Assembly: GCA_964406005.1 (NCBI GenBank)
Contig: CAYOPZ010000006.1
Span: 1 to 64,000 of the forward strand
Direction: 5' to 3'
From: CAYOPZ01 sp964406005
GTDB taxonomy: Bacteria > Bacteroidota > Bacteroidia > Bacteroidales > SM23-62
DNA length: 64,000 nt
Below are positions 1-9,389 of this stretch, piece by piece (position 1 is the stretch's first letter; every line of letters begins with the position of its first letter). The translations under genes and the position numbers were made by a program. The notes under the pieces are model-generated. The model did not search any database. It was not told where the DNA came from and saw only the letters and a program-made list of their open reading frames with translations.

Positions 1-1131
1 CTGGGCGTGACGGAAGCCGGGGAGGGGGAAGAGGGGCGAATCCGCTCGGCCGCAGGCATCGGAACCCTGCTCGGGGAGGGGATCGGTGACACCATCCGGG
101 TTTCCCTGACCGAGGAACCGGAATTCGAAATACCCGTGGCCGGAATGATACTGGATGCTTCCGGGGGGGACCGCAACAAGCCGGACCCGCATGGTTTAAC
201 CTCTTACACTAGACGAAACTCGAAAAAATACGGGATGATCGGCGGCGGTCAGGTACCCGTCGTGGTCACAAGGCTTCATGACGGTCCGGAATCCAAGGGC
301 CAAAAGAACGTCCCTGAACCGGACTTCCTTTTTGTGCCGGACCACAGGTTGGTCCGTGGACTTCCGCCCGGGAAGCCCTGCATACTCAATGCCGAAGCTT
401 GGATGCTCGATGAATATCCCGAAAATGAATTTTTCCCGCTGTTTGACCTGCCGGGCTTTCTTTCCCGGCAAAAGGCATCCGGCAGGCTGAACTTCATCCT
501 GGTAAGGCCGGGGGAAGTCCCAAGGGCCCTATCCTCACTGAAAGAAACGGACCTGCCTTTCTGCCTGGTCTTTATGCACGAGGGGAATGCCGGTGACCGG
601 CAGGCATTCCTCGAACTTGCCGGAGAAAAAGATCTTGCCTGTCCCTTGCTGGTCCACGCAGCCTACCGTGACACCGACGGGGAAATGTTCCGCATCCGGG
701 CCACGGTGGAACTGGCCCGGTATTTCATCGACGGTTATGCAGACGGCGTCTGGCTAGACCATGCTTTTGACGGCGGATCCACAGCAGATACAACCGCTTT
801 TAAGATCCTCCAGGCCAGCCGGGCGCGCATGAGTGAGACCGAATACATAGCGTGCCCGTCCTGCGCCCGGACCCTGTTCCCCATACAGGAAACCCTTGCC
901 GGGGTGAAAGCGGCCACCTCCCACCTGAAGCATCTGAAGATCGCGGTCATGGGATGCGTCGTGAACGGTCCGGGCGAAATGGCAGATGCGGACTATGGCT
1001 ATGTGGGATCGGGAAAGGGAAAAATTACCCTGTATCGGGGAAAGGATGCGGTGAAAAAAAACATCCCGGCTCAAGAGGCGGTCCGGGAACTGGTTGAACT
1101 GATTAAAAGATCGGGGGACTGGCATGATTGA
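1..1131 (+). CDS. ispG: 4-hydroxy-3-methylbut-2-enyl diphosphate synthase, 3' part (partial)
   Basis: This is the C-terminal part of IspG (GcpE), the [4Fe-4S] enzyme that reductively converts methylerythritol cyclodiphosphate to HMBPP in the non-mevalonate isoprenoid pathway. The frame is open to the first base of the window, so the true start lies upstream; the GTG at 7 is internal. The family motif LGVTEAG is at the left edge, followed by GIGDTIRVSLT. Cluster-ligand cysteines are visible as CPSC (codons near 853-864) and GCVVNGPGE (near 955). About 250 residues lie between GIGDTIRVSLT and CPSC, which fits the large form with an inserted domain seen in Bacteroidota, chlamydiae and plants. 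The stop overlaps the next start by 8 bp, so it is co-transcribed with the HAD gene. Confidence 0.95.
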   Translation: MGVTEAGEGEEGRIRSAAGIGTLLGEGIGDTIRVSLTEEPEFEIPVAGMILDASGGDRNKPDPHGLTSYTRRNSKKYGMIGGGQVPVVVTRLHDGPESKGQKNVPEPDFLFVPDHRLVRGLPPGKPCILNAEAWMLDEYPENEFFPLFDLPGFLSRQKASGRLNFILVRPGEVPRALSSLKETDLPFCLVFMHEGNAGDRQAFLELAGEKDLACPLLVHAAYRDTDGEMFRIRATVELARYFIDGYADGVWLDHAFDGGSTADTTAFKILQASRARMSETEYIACPSCARTLFPIQETLAGVKAATSHLKHLKIAVMGCVVNGPGEMADADYGYVGSGKGKITLYRGKDAVKKNIPAQEAVRELVELIKRSGDWHD

Positions 1132-1740
1132 CCTGAGGGGCATACGCAACATCATCCTGGATCTGGGCGGTGTGATCCTCGAAATCGATGTGGACAGGAC
1201 CATCAGGGCCTTCCATGCACTCGGTTTTCCCCCGCTTCAGAATTCAGACATCATCCTGTCGAAATACCCCTTCTTCCTGGATTTTGAAATCGGAATGCTG
1301 GACACCTGGGAATTCATGGACCGGGTCAGGGAGGTATCCGGAGACCATGTATCCGAAGCGGAAATCCTGGATGCCTGGAATGCCATGATCCTGGAATTCC
1401 GTAAGGACAGCATACGGCTGCTGCTGGATCTGAGGAAAAAATTCCGCCTTTTCCTCCTAAGCAACACGAATGCCCTGCACGCAGTCCACTACAACCGGCA
1501 GCTTATGCAGGAACACGGCATCCCGAACCTGGATGAGATCTTTGAGAAGGTTTATTATTCCCATGAAATCAGGTTGAGGAAACCGGACCCGGAAATATTC
1601 CGTCACATCATCCGGGATGCCGGGCTCATCCCCTCCGAAAGCCTGTTCATCGACGACATCAAGGCCAACGTTGAAACCGCGCAAAATCTTGAACTGCATG
1701 CTTACCAGCTGGTACCGCCGGAACGCCTTACGGATGTATT

Positions 1741-1744
<4 letters not shown>
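1124..1744 (+). CDS. HAD-family phosphatase, YihX-like
   Basis: This is a 206-residue haloacid-dehalogenase superfamily hydrolase, probably a small-molecule (sugar phosphate) phosphatase in the cytoplasm. Motif I is DLGGV with the nucleophile at Asp13; glycine replaces the usual second Asp, as in the YihX/haloacid-dehalogenase type. Motif II is SNT (113-115), motif III is Lys153 in RKPDPEIF, and motif IV is the Asp pair 177-178 in FIDD. A helical cap fills residues 20-100. The gene overlaps ispG by 8 bp at its start and mtnA by 4 bp (ATGA) at its end, so all three are probably translationally coupled. A role in methylthioribose salvage is possible from context but is not shown; the substrate cannot be read from sequence. 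Confidence 0.85.
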
Positions 1745-2844
<1,100 letters not shown>

Positions 2845-2845
2845 G

Positions 2846-3598
2846 ATGAATCTCGCCGTGATAGCCGACATACACTCCGACCTGTACAGTCTGGAAAGAG
2901 CCTTCAGGGACATCCGGACAAGGGGCTGTGACCGGATCCTGTGCCTGGGCGACATCGTAGGATACGGTTATCATTATGCCGAACACCTGGAAGGCAGGGA
3001 TTCGAACGCCTGCGTAGAAATGATACGCGAAAACTGCGAGGACGTGATTTGCGGGAACCACGACCTTCATGCCGTGCTGAAACTGCCTTCCAACCATTTG
3101 GAGATCGGGATGCCGGGGGACTGGTACCGGCTCGACCTGGGGGATAGAAGCAGGATGTACGGGAACCGATTCTGGCTTTACGAAGACGAACTGGAAGACC
3201 CGCTTTACGAATCTTCCAGGGATTATCTCTCACAGCTTCCGGAAACGCTGGTCGTTGAAGATCGGAAAATGAGGATCCTGGCCACCCATTTCATCTGGCC
3301 GGACCTGTGCGGAAGCATGCAGGGATCCCCGTCCACCCTGGAGGATTTCCGCGGTCATATCCGTCTGGTAAAAGAAAAAAAATGCCTGGTAGGACTTGCC
3401 GGCCACGCACACCTCGAAGGATATGCGCAGATATCGAAAAAGGCATTCGGGATGAACTATTTCCACAGGGGCAAACTGATCCGCCGACCCCAGGTGATCA
3501 TCGTACCCGCCGTTACCCGGGGAAAAGGAAGGAACGGTTACTTGGTCCTTGATACGGAAAAATATATTTTTGAAGCGATCCCGATTAGCTGGACATAA
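2846..3598 (+). CDS. Calcineurin-like metallophosphoesterase
   Basis: This is a 250-residue single-domain metallophosphoesterase without signal peptide, so it should be cytoplasmic. The dinuclear metal motifs appear in order: Asp8-x-His10 (ADIHSD), GD at 35-36 (LGDIVGYG), GNHD at 70-73, and a late GHAH near residue 190. The overall pattern resembles the YfcE/MJ0936 group of small phosphodiesterases; the substrate is unknown. It starts one base after mtnA, and its TAA stop shares a base with the ATG of the following gene (TAATG), so it sits in the middle of the five-gene operon. Confidence 0.85.
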   Translation: MNLAVIADIHSDLYSLERAFRDIRTRGCDRILCLGDIVGYGYHYAEHLEGRDSNACVEMIRENCEDVICGNHDLHAVLKLPSNHLEIGMPGDWYRLDLGDRSRMYGNRFWLYEDELEDPLYESSRDYLSQLPETLVVEDRKMRILATHFIWPDLCGSMQGSPSTLEDFRGHIRLVKEKKCLVGLAGHAHLEGYAQISKKAFGMNYFHRGKLIRRPQVIIVPAVTRGKGRNGYLVLDTEKYIFEAIPISWT

Positions 3599-5655
3599 TG
3601 AGATTGCAATTCACATCGGGGTTTATCCGCAAATACCTGCTACCGGCGGGAATGGTAATCGCATTGTTCCTGTCAGCCGTTTTCCTGATGATCCGTAACG
3701 GTCCCCCGGCAGGCACATGGCAGTTCTACACCCTGGTTGTTATCGTGGTGGTTACAGCAATTTTCCTGGTCCTGCTGATGCGGCAGGTGCTGACCCATGA
3801 GGCCATGCAGCAGGCGGCGGCCATACGACTGGCAGAGGCGGATGAAAAATACCGCTCCCTGCTGGAGACCTCTGCAGATGGTTTGCTGTTTATCATGGAC
3901 GGGAAGGTCGCATTTGCCAATTACGTGTTCATGGCGATGAGCGGGTATACCCAGAAGGAACTTCGGGACATGAAGGTGGAAGAACTGATGAAGGGCAAAG
4001 AACGGGAGGGACTCTCCCTGGAAAAGCTTGACAGGGAAGCGGGCGAAACCGGGCGGACCCTGAACCTGGAGGCTAGAATAGCAGGTAAGAGGGGAGGTTT
4101 GCGTGATGTGGCCCTGGCCCTTTCGAAGATTGCCTGGATGGAAAAGGAAGGCTACATCATCGTCATAAGGGACGTCTCGGGAAGAGAGCGCATCGAGCAG
4201 GAATCCATGCACCTCAGGCATGAGCTGCAATCTTCCATACTGATGATGAACCTTCCAATTGCCTCCTTTACAAGGGAATTTCTGAGCTGTGACATGGGTA
4301 CGCCCATCCACGAGGCTGCCTCCCTGATGCAGCGAAAGGACCGGGATGCCTTGATCCTAACCCGCGAACGGGACAAGCCGGTCGGCATCGTGACGGATTC
4401 GGACCTGAGGGATCGTGTGATTGCTAAACAGAAAGATTACGGGGACCCGGTATTTGAAGTCATGAGCTCCCCACTGGTCCGGATCCCGGAGCAGTCCCTC
4501 CTCTACGAAGGGATCCTGCAGATGAAGGCACACACGGTTTCGCACCTGGTGGTCGAGGACCGCAACGGAAGGATAGCGGGGATCTTCAGCAACAAAGACC
4601 TGCTGGAGGTCCAGCACAACTCCATTTCCTACCTGATCCGTGAGGTGAACGCGGCCGATACGGTCGAATCCCTTAAAAAAATCCACAACAAGATCCCCGT
4701 CCTGGTCAAGATCCTTCTTGAGAGCGGAGCCAGGATACAGAACGTGACCCATATGATCAGCACGGTCAGCGATGCCATCACGCACCGGCTGATTGACTTT
4801 GCGATCGAGGAAATGGGAGAGCCCCCGGCACGGTTTGCATTCCTGGCCCTGGGGAGCGAGGGCAGGAGGGAACAAACCTTGATTACGGATCAGGACAACG
4901 CCATTGTGATCGAGGACGTTCCGAACGAAAAAGCCTCGGAGGTGAACCGGTATTTCCTGTATTTCGGGAAAAAGATAAACCTTTGGCTCGACCGCATCGG
5001 ATACCAGTATTGCAGGGGGGAGGTCATGGCCGGGAATCCGCAATGGTGCCAGCCCCTTTCCAGGTGGAAAAGCTACTTCACGAACTGGGTCCGGGAAAAA
5101 TCGCCGGACGGGGTCCTGGGGATGGCCGTGTTTTTCGACTTCAGGATCGTGTACGGAGAGGAACAGCTCGCCGCGGATTTGAGGCAGCATATACAGTCCG
5201 CCGTCAGGGGAAGCGAAACGTTTTTGTCGCACCTGGCCAGAGAGGTTGCCGAATATGAAATACCAACGGATATTTTCAGGGGCAACGGCCAGGATGCAAA
5301 AGCTGCCCTGCCCGATGTCTTCAACGCCAAGAATGCCCTTTCCCCCATCACGGATTTCATACGCGTCTATGCCCTCCACAACCGGGTTTCAGAAACCAAC
5401 AGCATGCAGAGGCTTGAAAAACTGCGCCGGCTCAATATCCTTACCGCCAACGATAGCCAGGAGCTGGAGAACATATACTGCCACCTCATGGAGATCCGGT
5501 TCCGTTCACAAGTCAATGCCATCCTTTCAAACCGTGTCCCGGACAATACGGTCGGGAAGGAAGAACTGACGGCCATTGAACAAACCATGGTGCGCAAGGC
5601 CTTTTCCGAGATCACCAGCTTCCAGGGGATGATCCTGCACACATTCGGCACTTGA
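3598..5655 (+). CDS. Membrane PAS-CBS-nucleotidyltransferase (DUF294) signalling protein
   Basis: This is a 685-residue multidomain protein. Two N-terminal transmembrane segments (about 14-33 and 42-63) are followed by a PAS sensor domain (about 82-195), two CBS domains (about 225-345), and a GlnD-type putative nucleotidyltransferase domain (DUF294) with GSEGRREQ near 418-425 and DQDN near 431. A C-terminal substrate-binding helical domain runs to the end. Known DUF294 proteins are soluble CBS proteins, often beside a DnaQ-like 3'-5' exonuclease; here a membrane anchor and PAS sensor are present and no exonuclease is adjacent. The CBS pair probably binds adenine nucleotides. The target of the transferase domain is unknown. 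It is the last gene of the ispG operon. Confidence 0.85.
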   Translation: MRLQFTSGFIRKYLLPAGMVIALFLSAVFLMIRNGPPAGTWQFYTLVVIVVVTAIFLVLLMRQVLTHEAMQQAAAIRLAEADEKYRSLLETSADGLLFIMDGKVAFANYVFMAMSGYTQKELRDMKVEELMKGKEREGLSLEKLDREAGETGRTLNLEARIAGKRGGLRDVALALSKIAWMEKEGYIIVIRDVSGRERIEQESMHLRHELQSSILMMNLPIASFTREFLSCDMGTPIHEAASLMQRKDRDALILTRERDKPVGIVTDSDLRDRVIAKQKDYGDPVFEVMSSPLVRIPEQSLLYEGILQMKAHTVSHLVVEDRNGRIAGIFSNKDLLEVQHNSISYLIREVNAADTVESLKKIHNKIPVLVKILLESGARIQNVTHMISTVSDAITHRLIDFAIEEMGEPPARFAFLALGSEGRREQTLITDQDNAIVIEDVPNEKASEVNRYFLYFGKKINLWLDRIGYQYCRGEVMAGNPQWCQPLSRWKSYFTNWVREKSPDGVLGMAVFFDFRIVYGEEQLAADLRQHIQSAVRGSETFLSHLAREVAEYEIPTDIFRGNGQDAKAALPDVFNAKNALSPITDFIRVYALHNRVSETNSMQRLEKLRRLNILTANDSQELENIYCHLMEIRFRSQVNAILSNRVPDNTVGKEELTAIEQTMVRKAFSEITSFQGMILHTFGT

Positions 5656-5707
5656 TAATTCTTTAAGAAAAGCGTAATTTTAAGGGGAAGCCGAATCCTC
5701 CCCTGCT

Positions 5708-6403
5708 ATGAAGATCGATATTTCGAAATATCTGACCCAGCGGTATCTGGAATCACTGGCAAAACAGGATTTTGAAGGGCCGGTGGTCACCATTGCCAGG
5801 GAGTTTGGTTGTCCCGCAAGCAAGATTGCCATACGCCTTACGGACCGGCTGAATGAGATAAAACACGCAAAGCCCGTCAAGGAAATTCCCTGGCGTTGGA
5901 TTAATAAGGAAATCCTTTCCGAATCGGCCAGGGAGTTGAACCTCAGCCCGCAGGAAATCGAGTATGTTTTCCGGTTCGAGAAAAAGACCTTCTTCGATGA
6001 CATCCTTTCCTCACAGTCCAGGAAATATTATAAAAGCGACCGGAAAATTCGTAAAACCATCGCCAGGGTAATACGGAACATTGCCTCGGAGGGAAATGCG
6101 ATCATCATCGGAAGGGGGGGCGTTGCCATAACCCGCGACATCGAGCGGTCCCTTCACATCATGCTGGAGGCCCCCATCAAGTGGCGCGCCCTGAGAACGG
6201 CGGAAAAGTATTGCATGAGCGAAAAGGATGCGACCAGGTATGCGCTGGAAGTAGATAAAAAACGAAGGGAATTGCGGGATTATTATCATGGCAAGGGCAC
6301 CGACTACACCCGCTTTGACCTCCGTTACAACTGCATGACCCTTAGTGTAGAAGACATTACGGAGGGCATCATTAGCATGATGCAGATCCGGAATTTCATT
6401 TAA
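5708..6403 (+). CDS. Cytidylate-kinase-like family protein
   Basis: This is a 231-residue P-loop-type protein of the cytidylate-kinase-like family (Cytidylate_kin2 type). The N-terminal segment GPVVTIAREFGCPASKIA (about 25-41) matches the phosphate-binding region of the family, although a canonical GxxxxGK(S/T) is not present. A central segment NAIIIGRGGVAI (about 133-144) and DYYHGKG (late) are typical of this group. The enzymatic function of these divergent proteins is not established. It lies 52 bp after the PAS-CBS gene, with a possible -7-like TAATTTTA about 30 bp upstream, so it may have its own promoter. Confidence 0.75.
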   Translation: MKIDISKYLTQRYLESLAKQDFEGPVVTIAREFGCPASKIAIRLTDRLNEIKHAKPVKEIPWRWINKEILSESARELNLSPQEIEYVFRFEKKTFFDDILSSQSRKYYKSDRKIRKTIARVIRNIASEGNAIIIGRGGVAITRDIERSLHIMLEAPIKWRALRTAEKYCMSEKDATRYALEVDKKRRELRDYYHGKGTDYTRFDLRYNCMTLSVEDITEGIISMMQIRNFI

Positions 6404-6483
6404 ATACGCGGATTCCCTGTTCCTTTGTACCACCCGCTTCACATTCATCTTGACCGAAATGCTTTTTTGCTTATTTTTAAGGT

Positions 6484-7380
6484 ATGCAAACCAGGACCCC
6501 GTACCTCTATTTCCTTTTTTCCATTCCATTGCTGTTGTATTCCGGCTGCAGGCAGGAAGGAAAGGAACAGCCGGAAAAGGAAAACGGCATTGACCTGGAG
6601 GATTTTACGGAAACCAGCATTGCGGATTCGCGATCCATATCCTACGAGATGACACTCCCGGTTGAAATGGCCGGTCTTTTCGATCACGTAGGAGCCAGTT
6701 TCTACCCGGAATTCCTGAATCCCGCCGATGAGTTCGGCAAATACCACAAACCGGTCAAGATAGCCCTGAACCTTGGGGTCTACGGTGTGGACCTGAGCTA
6801 TGTCAAGATGTTCGGCCAGCACCCGCGAAGCGTTGCCTACCTGAATGCCATACACAGGCTGGCCGGTGAAATGGGCATACCCAGGGAGATCTACGGGGAT
6901 GTCCTCGAAAACATGGAATTATTCGTAACCAACAAAGACAGCCTTTCCAGGGTGGCCATGGACCTGTACAAACGTACGGACGATTTCCTGCGCCGGGACG
7001 GACAGGAAGGAGCGGCTTCCCTGGTGGCCATGGGGGGATGGATCGAATCCATGTACATCGCCACCCGGATATGGGAAATGGACCCCGGGAACCTGGCCCT
7101 GCAGGACAAGATCGCCGAACAGAAATACTCCCTGAACAGCCTGATCGCGCTGATGAACAATTACCATGCGGACCTTGACCTTGCCGAGTACCTGCTGATG
7201 CTGAAGAACCTGCGGCGGACCTACGACAAGTTCCAGCTCTACTACAAGGAAGGGGAGGTTGAGGTGGATACAGCGAACAAAACCATCTCGGCACAGGGGT
7301 ATTACATCAACATCACTCCGCGGCAGATGGAAGAGATTTCACGGAAGATCGAAAACCTGCGGACCCTCATCATTCATTAA
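6484..7380 (+). CDS. Conserved lipoprotein of unknown function
   Basis: This is a 298-residue protein with a lipoprotein signal peptide: a hydrophobic stretch at residues 7-20 and lipobox YSGC with Cys22. The acidic segment after the cysteine (KEQPEKENG) fits outer-membrane lipoproteins of Bacteroidota. The mature part looks helical and contains no motif I recognise. Its stop lies inside the tail of the convergent gene (11-bp 3' overlap, 7370-7380). Function unknown. Confidence 0.75.
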   Translation: MQTRTPYLYFLFSIPLLLYSGCRQEGKEQPEKENGIDLEDFTETSIADSRSISYEMTLPVEMAGLFDHVGASFYPEFLNPADEFGKYHKPVKIALNLGVYGVDLSYVKMFGQHPRSVAYLNAIHRLAGEMGIPREIYGDVLENMELFVTNKDSLSRVAMDLYKRTDDFLRRDGQEGAASLVAMGGWIESMYIATRIWEMDPGNLALQDKIAEQKYSLNSLIALMNNYHADLDLAEYLLMLKNLRRTYDKFQLYYKEGEVEVDTANKTISAQGYYINITPRQMEEISRKIENLRTLIIH

Positions 7381-8863
7381 AGCGCAGCTTCATATAATTA
7401 TAGCGCTTGTAACGCAGCATGGGAATGACCATTTCGTTGTTTAAAAGGTCGAAATACTGCATGGGGATTGGCGTTTTCATCCGCCTGCGGGTCTTCCGGT
7501 AAACGATGGAGCTGAAGATTTCGCCTGAGGGACCGATGCCTACGACTTTCAAATTTGCCTTGTCGCTGGGATGGAATGCCTTGATGCCTTTTTCCGTCGG
7601 CCATTCCCCGTTCTTGTTGTCGTCGTTGAACACCAGGTAGGTATAATCGGAGTTCACAGGTGCATGGACGCTGTAGGATGAATAATTGAACGGGGTGTTC
7701 ACGTCGATGTCCTGCCGCTTGCGGATCACCCTTTTCCAGTTCAGGGTTCCACCGGGACTGAAACCGGCGGCAATGATGTTCTGGTAAGTGTCGTAATGCA
7801 TGTCAAACTGGTTCTCGGCAAGGAAGACCAATTCCCCGTTGCTGCGGCGGATCAACTGCCGGGGTATGAAACTGAACATTTCCTCCTGCTCCTTTTTCTG
7901 TACGCCGGCGATGGCTTCGGCCAGGAACCAGGGCTCCATTTCATACAGCTTCTGGTTGCGGAACTCCGCGTTCCGGTTGTCCACCTCCAGGTAAAAGATC
8001 CCGTCCACCATCCCCCGGAAATGGGTGGGCGAGTAAAATCCCGCACAGCTCAGGTCGAACTCCCCGCCCGGTTCGATCTGCACCCCGCGGATGTAAAGCC
8101 CGGGAAGATTCAGGTAATAGGTGTTGTTGTACTTGCCTTTCCCGGTGACCGCCACCAGGTGGTAGCGGTTCTTGGTCTCGTGCCAGAGGCTGCTCAGTTT
8201 CTGGTCGTCCAGCAAGCTCATGATGAATACATCACCCTCCTCGCTCACCTTTACGATCGATTCCCTGGGCCGGCGATCCTCGTATACGATGCGCTGGTCC
8301 GCTTCCCACTCCAGGGAAAAACCATTCCCGAACATCATGAAATGCAGGTCCTGGACGTTTCGGCTAAGAACATCCAGCCTGCTGTATACCAGCAGTTTGC
8401 TTTCCTGCCTGGAGAGCTGGAGCCCGAATTCGGCTTCCCAGCCGGACATGTTATGAACGTCCATCAGGAGCCTTTCATCCCCGTTCTGAAGCAGGGTTTC
8501 CTTGTCAATGGTTTCGACGTAAAGCAGCATCCGCTTGATGCGCTGTTCGGAAGTAAACATATAGATGGAATCGTGGAAGTGGAACAGGCCCAGCAGGGTG
8601 CGCCGGCGAAATCCCGGGTTCAGGTCCAGATACTTGCGGCGTACCGAACGGAATTTATGATCCAGGCGCTCGACCGCTTCCCTGTAATCGAAGGAGTATG
8701 CATAATACGCAGACTCGTCATGCCCGAATAGGGCAGGCACCTGTATGTTGTTGGCCATGTTCAACTCGGCCCCGATGTACAGATCGGTGGGATTCCCAAT
8801 CGGCTGGGCCGACAGCGGCAACAACAGCAGCAGGATGGCCGTATGGATCAGCAGTGTCTTCAA
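7370..8863 (-). CDS. Secreted protein of unknown function
   Basis: This is a 497-residue protein with a clear cleavable signal peptide (MKTLLIHTAILLLLLPLSAQ) and no transmembrane segment after it, so it is probably periplasmic or surface-exposed. The sequence is rich in beta-strand-like alternations and aromatic residues, but I recognise no domain. An antisense frame of 311 residues runs the full length of this gene but lacks a signal peptide or family resemblance, and I treat it as a shadow. The 3' ends of this gene and the convergent lipoprotein gene overlap by 11 bp. Confidence 0.75.
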   Translation of the reverse strand: MKTLLIHTAILLLLLPLSAQPIGNPTDLYIGAELNMANNIQVPALFGHDESAYYAYSFDYREAVERLDHKFRSVRRKYLDLNPGFRRRTLLGLFHFHDSIYMFTSEQRIKRMLLYVETIDKETLLQNGDERLLMDVHNMSGWEAEFGLQLSRQESKLLVYSRLDVLSRNVQDLHFMMFGNGFSLEWEADQRIVYEDRRPRESIVKVSEEGDVFIMSLLDDQKLSSLWHETKNRYHLVAVTGKGKYNNTYYLNLPGLYIRGVQIEPGGEFDLSCAGFYSPTHFRGMVDGIFYLEVDNRNAEFRNQKLYEMEPWFLAEAIAGVQKKEQEEMFSFIPRQLIRRSNGELVFLAENQFDMHYDTYQNIIAAGFSPGGTLNWKRVIRKRQDIDVNTPFNYSSYSVHAPVNSDYTYLVFNDDNKNGEWPTEKGIKAFHPSDKANLKVVGIGPSGEIFSSIVYRKTRRRMKTPIPMQYFDLLNNEMVIPMLRYKRYNYMKLRFNE

Positions 8864-8896
8864 GCCAAAGACATTACAGCAAAAATAATGCCCCGG

Positions 8897-8928
8897 TTTG
8901 ATAATTACCCCCCAATTCCCTAATTTTG
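8897..8928 (+). promoter_or_regulatory. Promoter of the CAU tRNA
   Basis: A Bacteroidota-type promoter is visible: TTTG (-33) at 8897-8900 and TAATTTTG (-7, consensus TAnnTTTG) at 8921-8928 with a 20-nt spacer, about 24 nt before the mature tRNA 5' end. Confidence 0.75.
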
Positions 8929-8952
8929 CATGCCTTTGAATTTTCGCATCGC

Positions 8953-9026
8953 GGGCCCATAGCTCAGCAGGTTAGAGCATCTGACTCATAATCAGGGGGT
9001 CGCTGGTTCGAGCCCAGCTGGGCCCA
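8953..9026 (+). tRNA. tRNA with CAU anticodon (tRNA-Met, or tRNA-Ile2)
   Basis: A complete cloverleaf can be drawn: acceptor GGGCCCA/TGGGCCC, D-stem GCTC/GAGC, anticodon stem TCTGA/TCAGG enclosing loop CTCATAA (anticodon CAT), T-stem GCTGG/CCAGC and discriminator A. CCA is not encoded. A CAU anticodon can mean elongator methionine or the lysidine-modified isoleucine tRNA, and sequence alone does not settle which. The 3' 45 nt of the gene are supplied by the left attachment repeat, so the integrated element restores the tRNA. Confidence 0.95.
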
Positions 9027-9027
9027 C
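8982..9027 (+). repeat. attL, 46-bp direct repeat
   Basis: This copy covers the 3' 45 nt of the tRNA, from the second base of the anticodon stem, plus one more base. It is identical over 46 bp to 49725-49770. Sequence similarity continues beyond the repeat as a shared terminator stem, see 9035-9078. Confidence 0.95.
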
Positions 9028-9034
9028 AGTTGAT

Positions 9035-9078
9035 AACCAACCACTTGGAGTATTTTACAGGTGGTTGGTTTTCTTTTT
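9035..9078 (+). terminator. tRNA terminator, element-borne copy
   Basis: A 10-bp perfect stem (9035-9044, AACCAACCAC, pairing with 9061-9070) with a 16-nt loop is followed by a T-rich tract. Because the tRNA 3' part comes from the element, this terminator should also be element-derived. The chromosomal counterpart follows attR. Confidence 0.85.
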
Positions 9079-9079
9079 G

Positions 9080-9101
9080 GGATAAACATTTGAATAAACA
9101 A
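9080..9101 (+). repeat. 22-bp terminal direct repeat, left copy
   Basis: A 22-bp sequence beginning GGATAAACATTTG is identical to 49591-49612, in the same orientation. It lies 52 bp inside attL. Its position near both ends of the element suggests a binding site for integrase arms or excisionase. The rest of the 9102-9389 gap is AT-rich with no gene or RNA that I can support. Confidence 0.7.
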
Positions 9102-9389
9102 TCTGTAAGATAGACGCATAATAAATATAACAATTATAAATATCTGAATATTAGGCTGTAAGTGTAAATATATCAAAATGCAATAACAAATTATATAAAT
9201 TCGAACTTAAATGCCTTCCTCACAGCATCACATCATTCTTACACCAACAAAAATTAGCTGTAATTCATTATCCATCTATATTCTCACAACCTCACATCTA
9301 TTTCCATAAACATTTAATTTTATAAATTCTTAAAGCCCAGTATTGAAAATTATTTTAACGAATGAGTGCTGAAATGAATGTGATAACTT

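Noticed and set aside
7796..8731. A 311-aa plus-strand frame
   Set aside because: It lies antisense within a gene that has a clear signal peptide, and has no recognisable family features.
8964..9176. A 70-aa minus-strand frame containing WAQLGSNQRPPDYES, and a similar one at 49524-49787
   Set aside because: They are antisense translations of the tRNA and its att repeat, a known source of false proteins.
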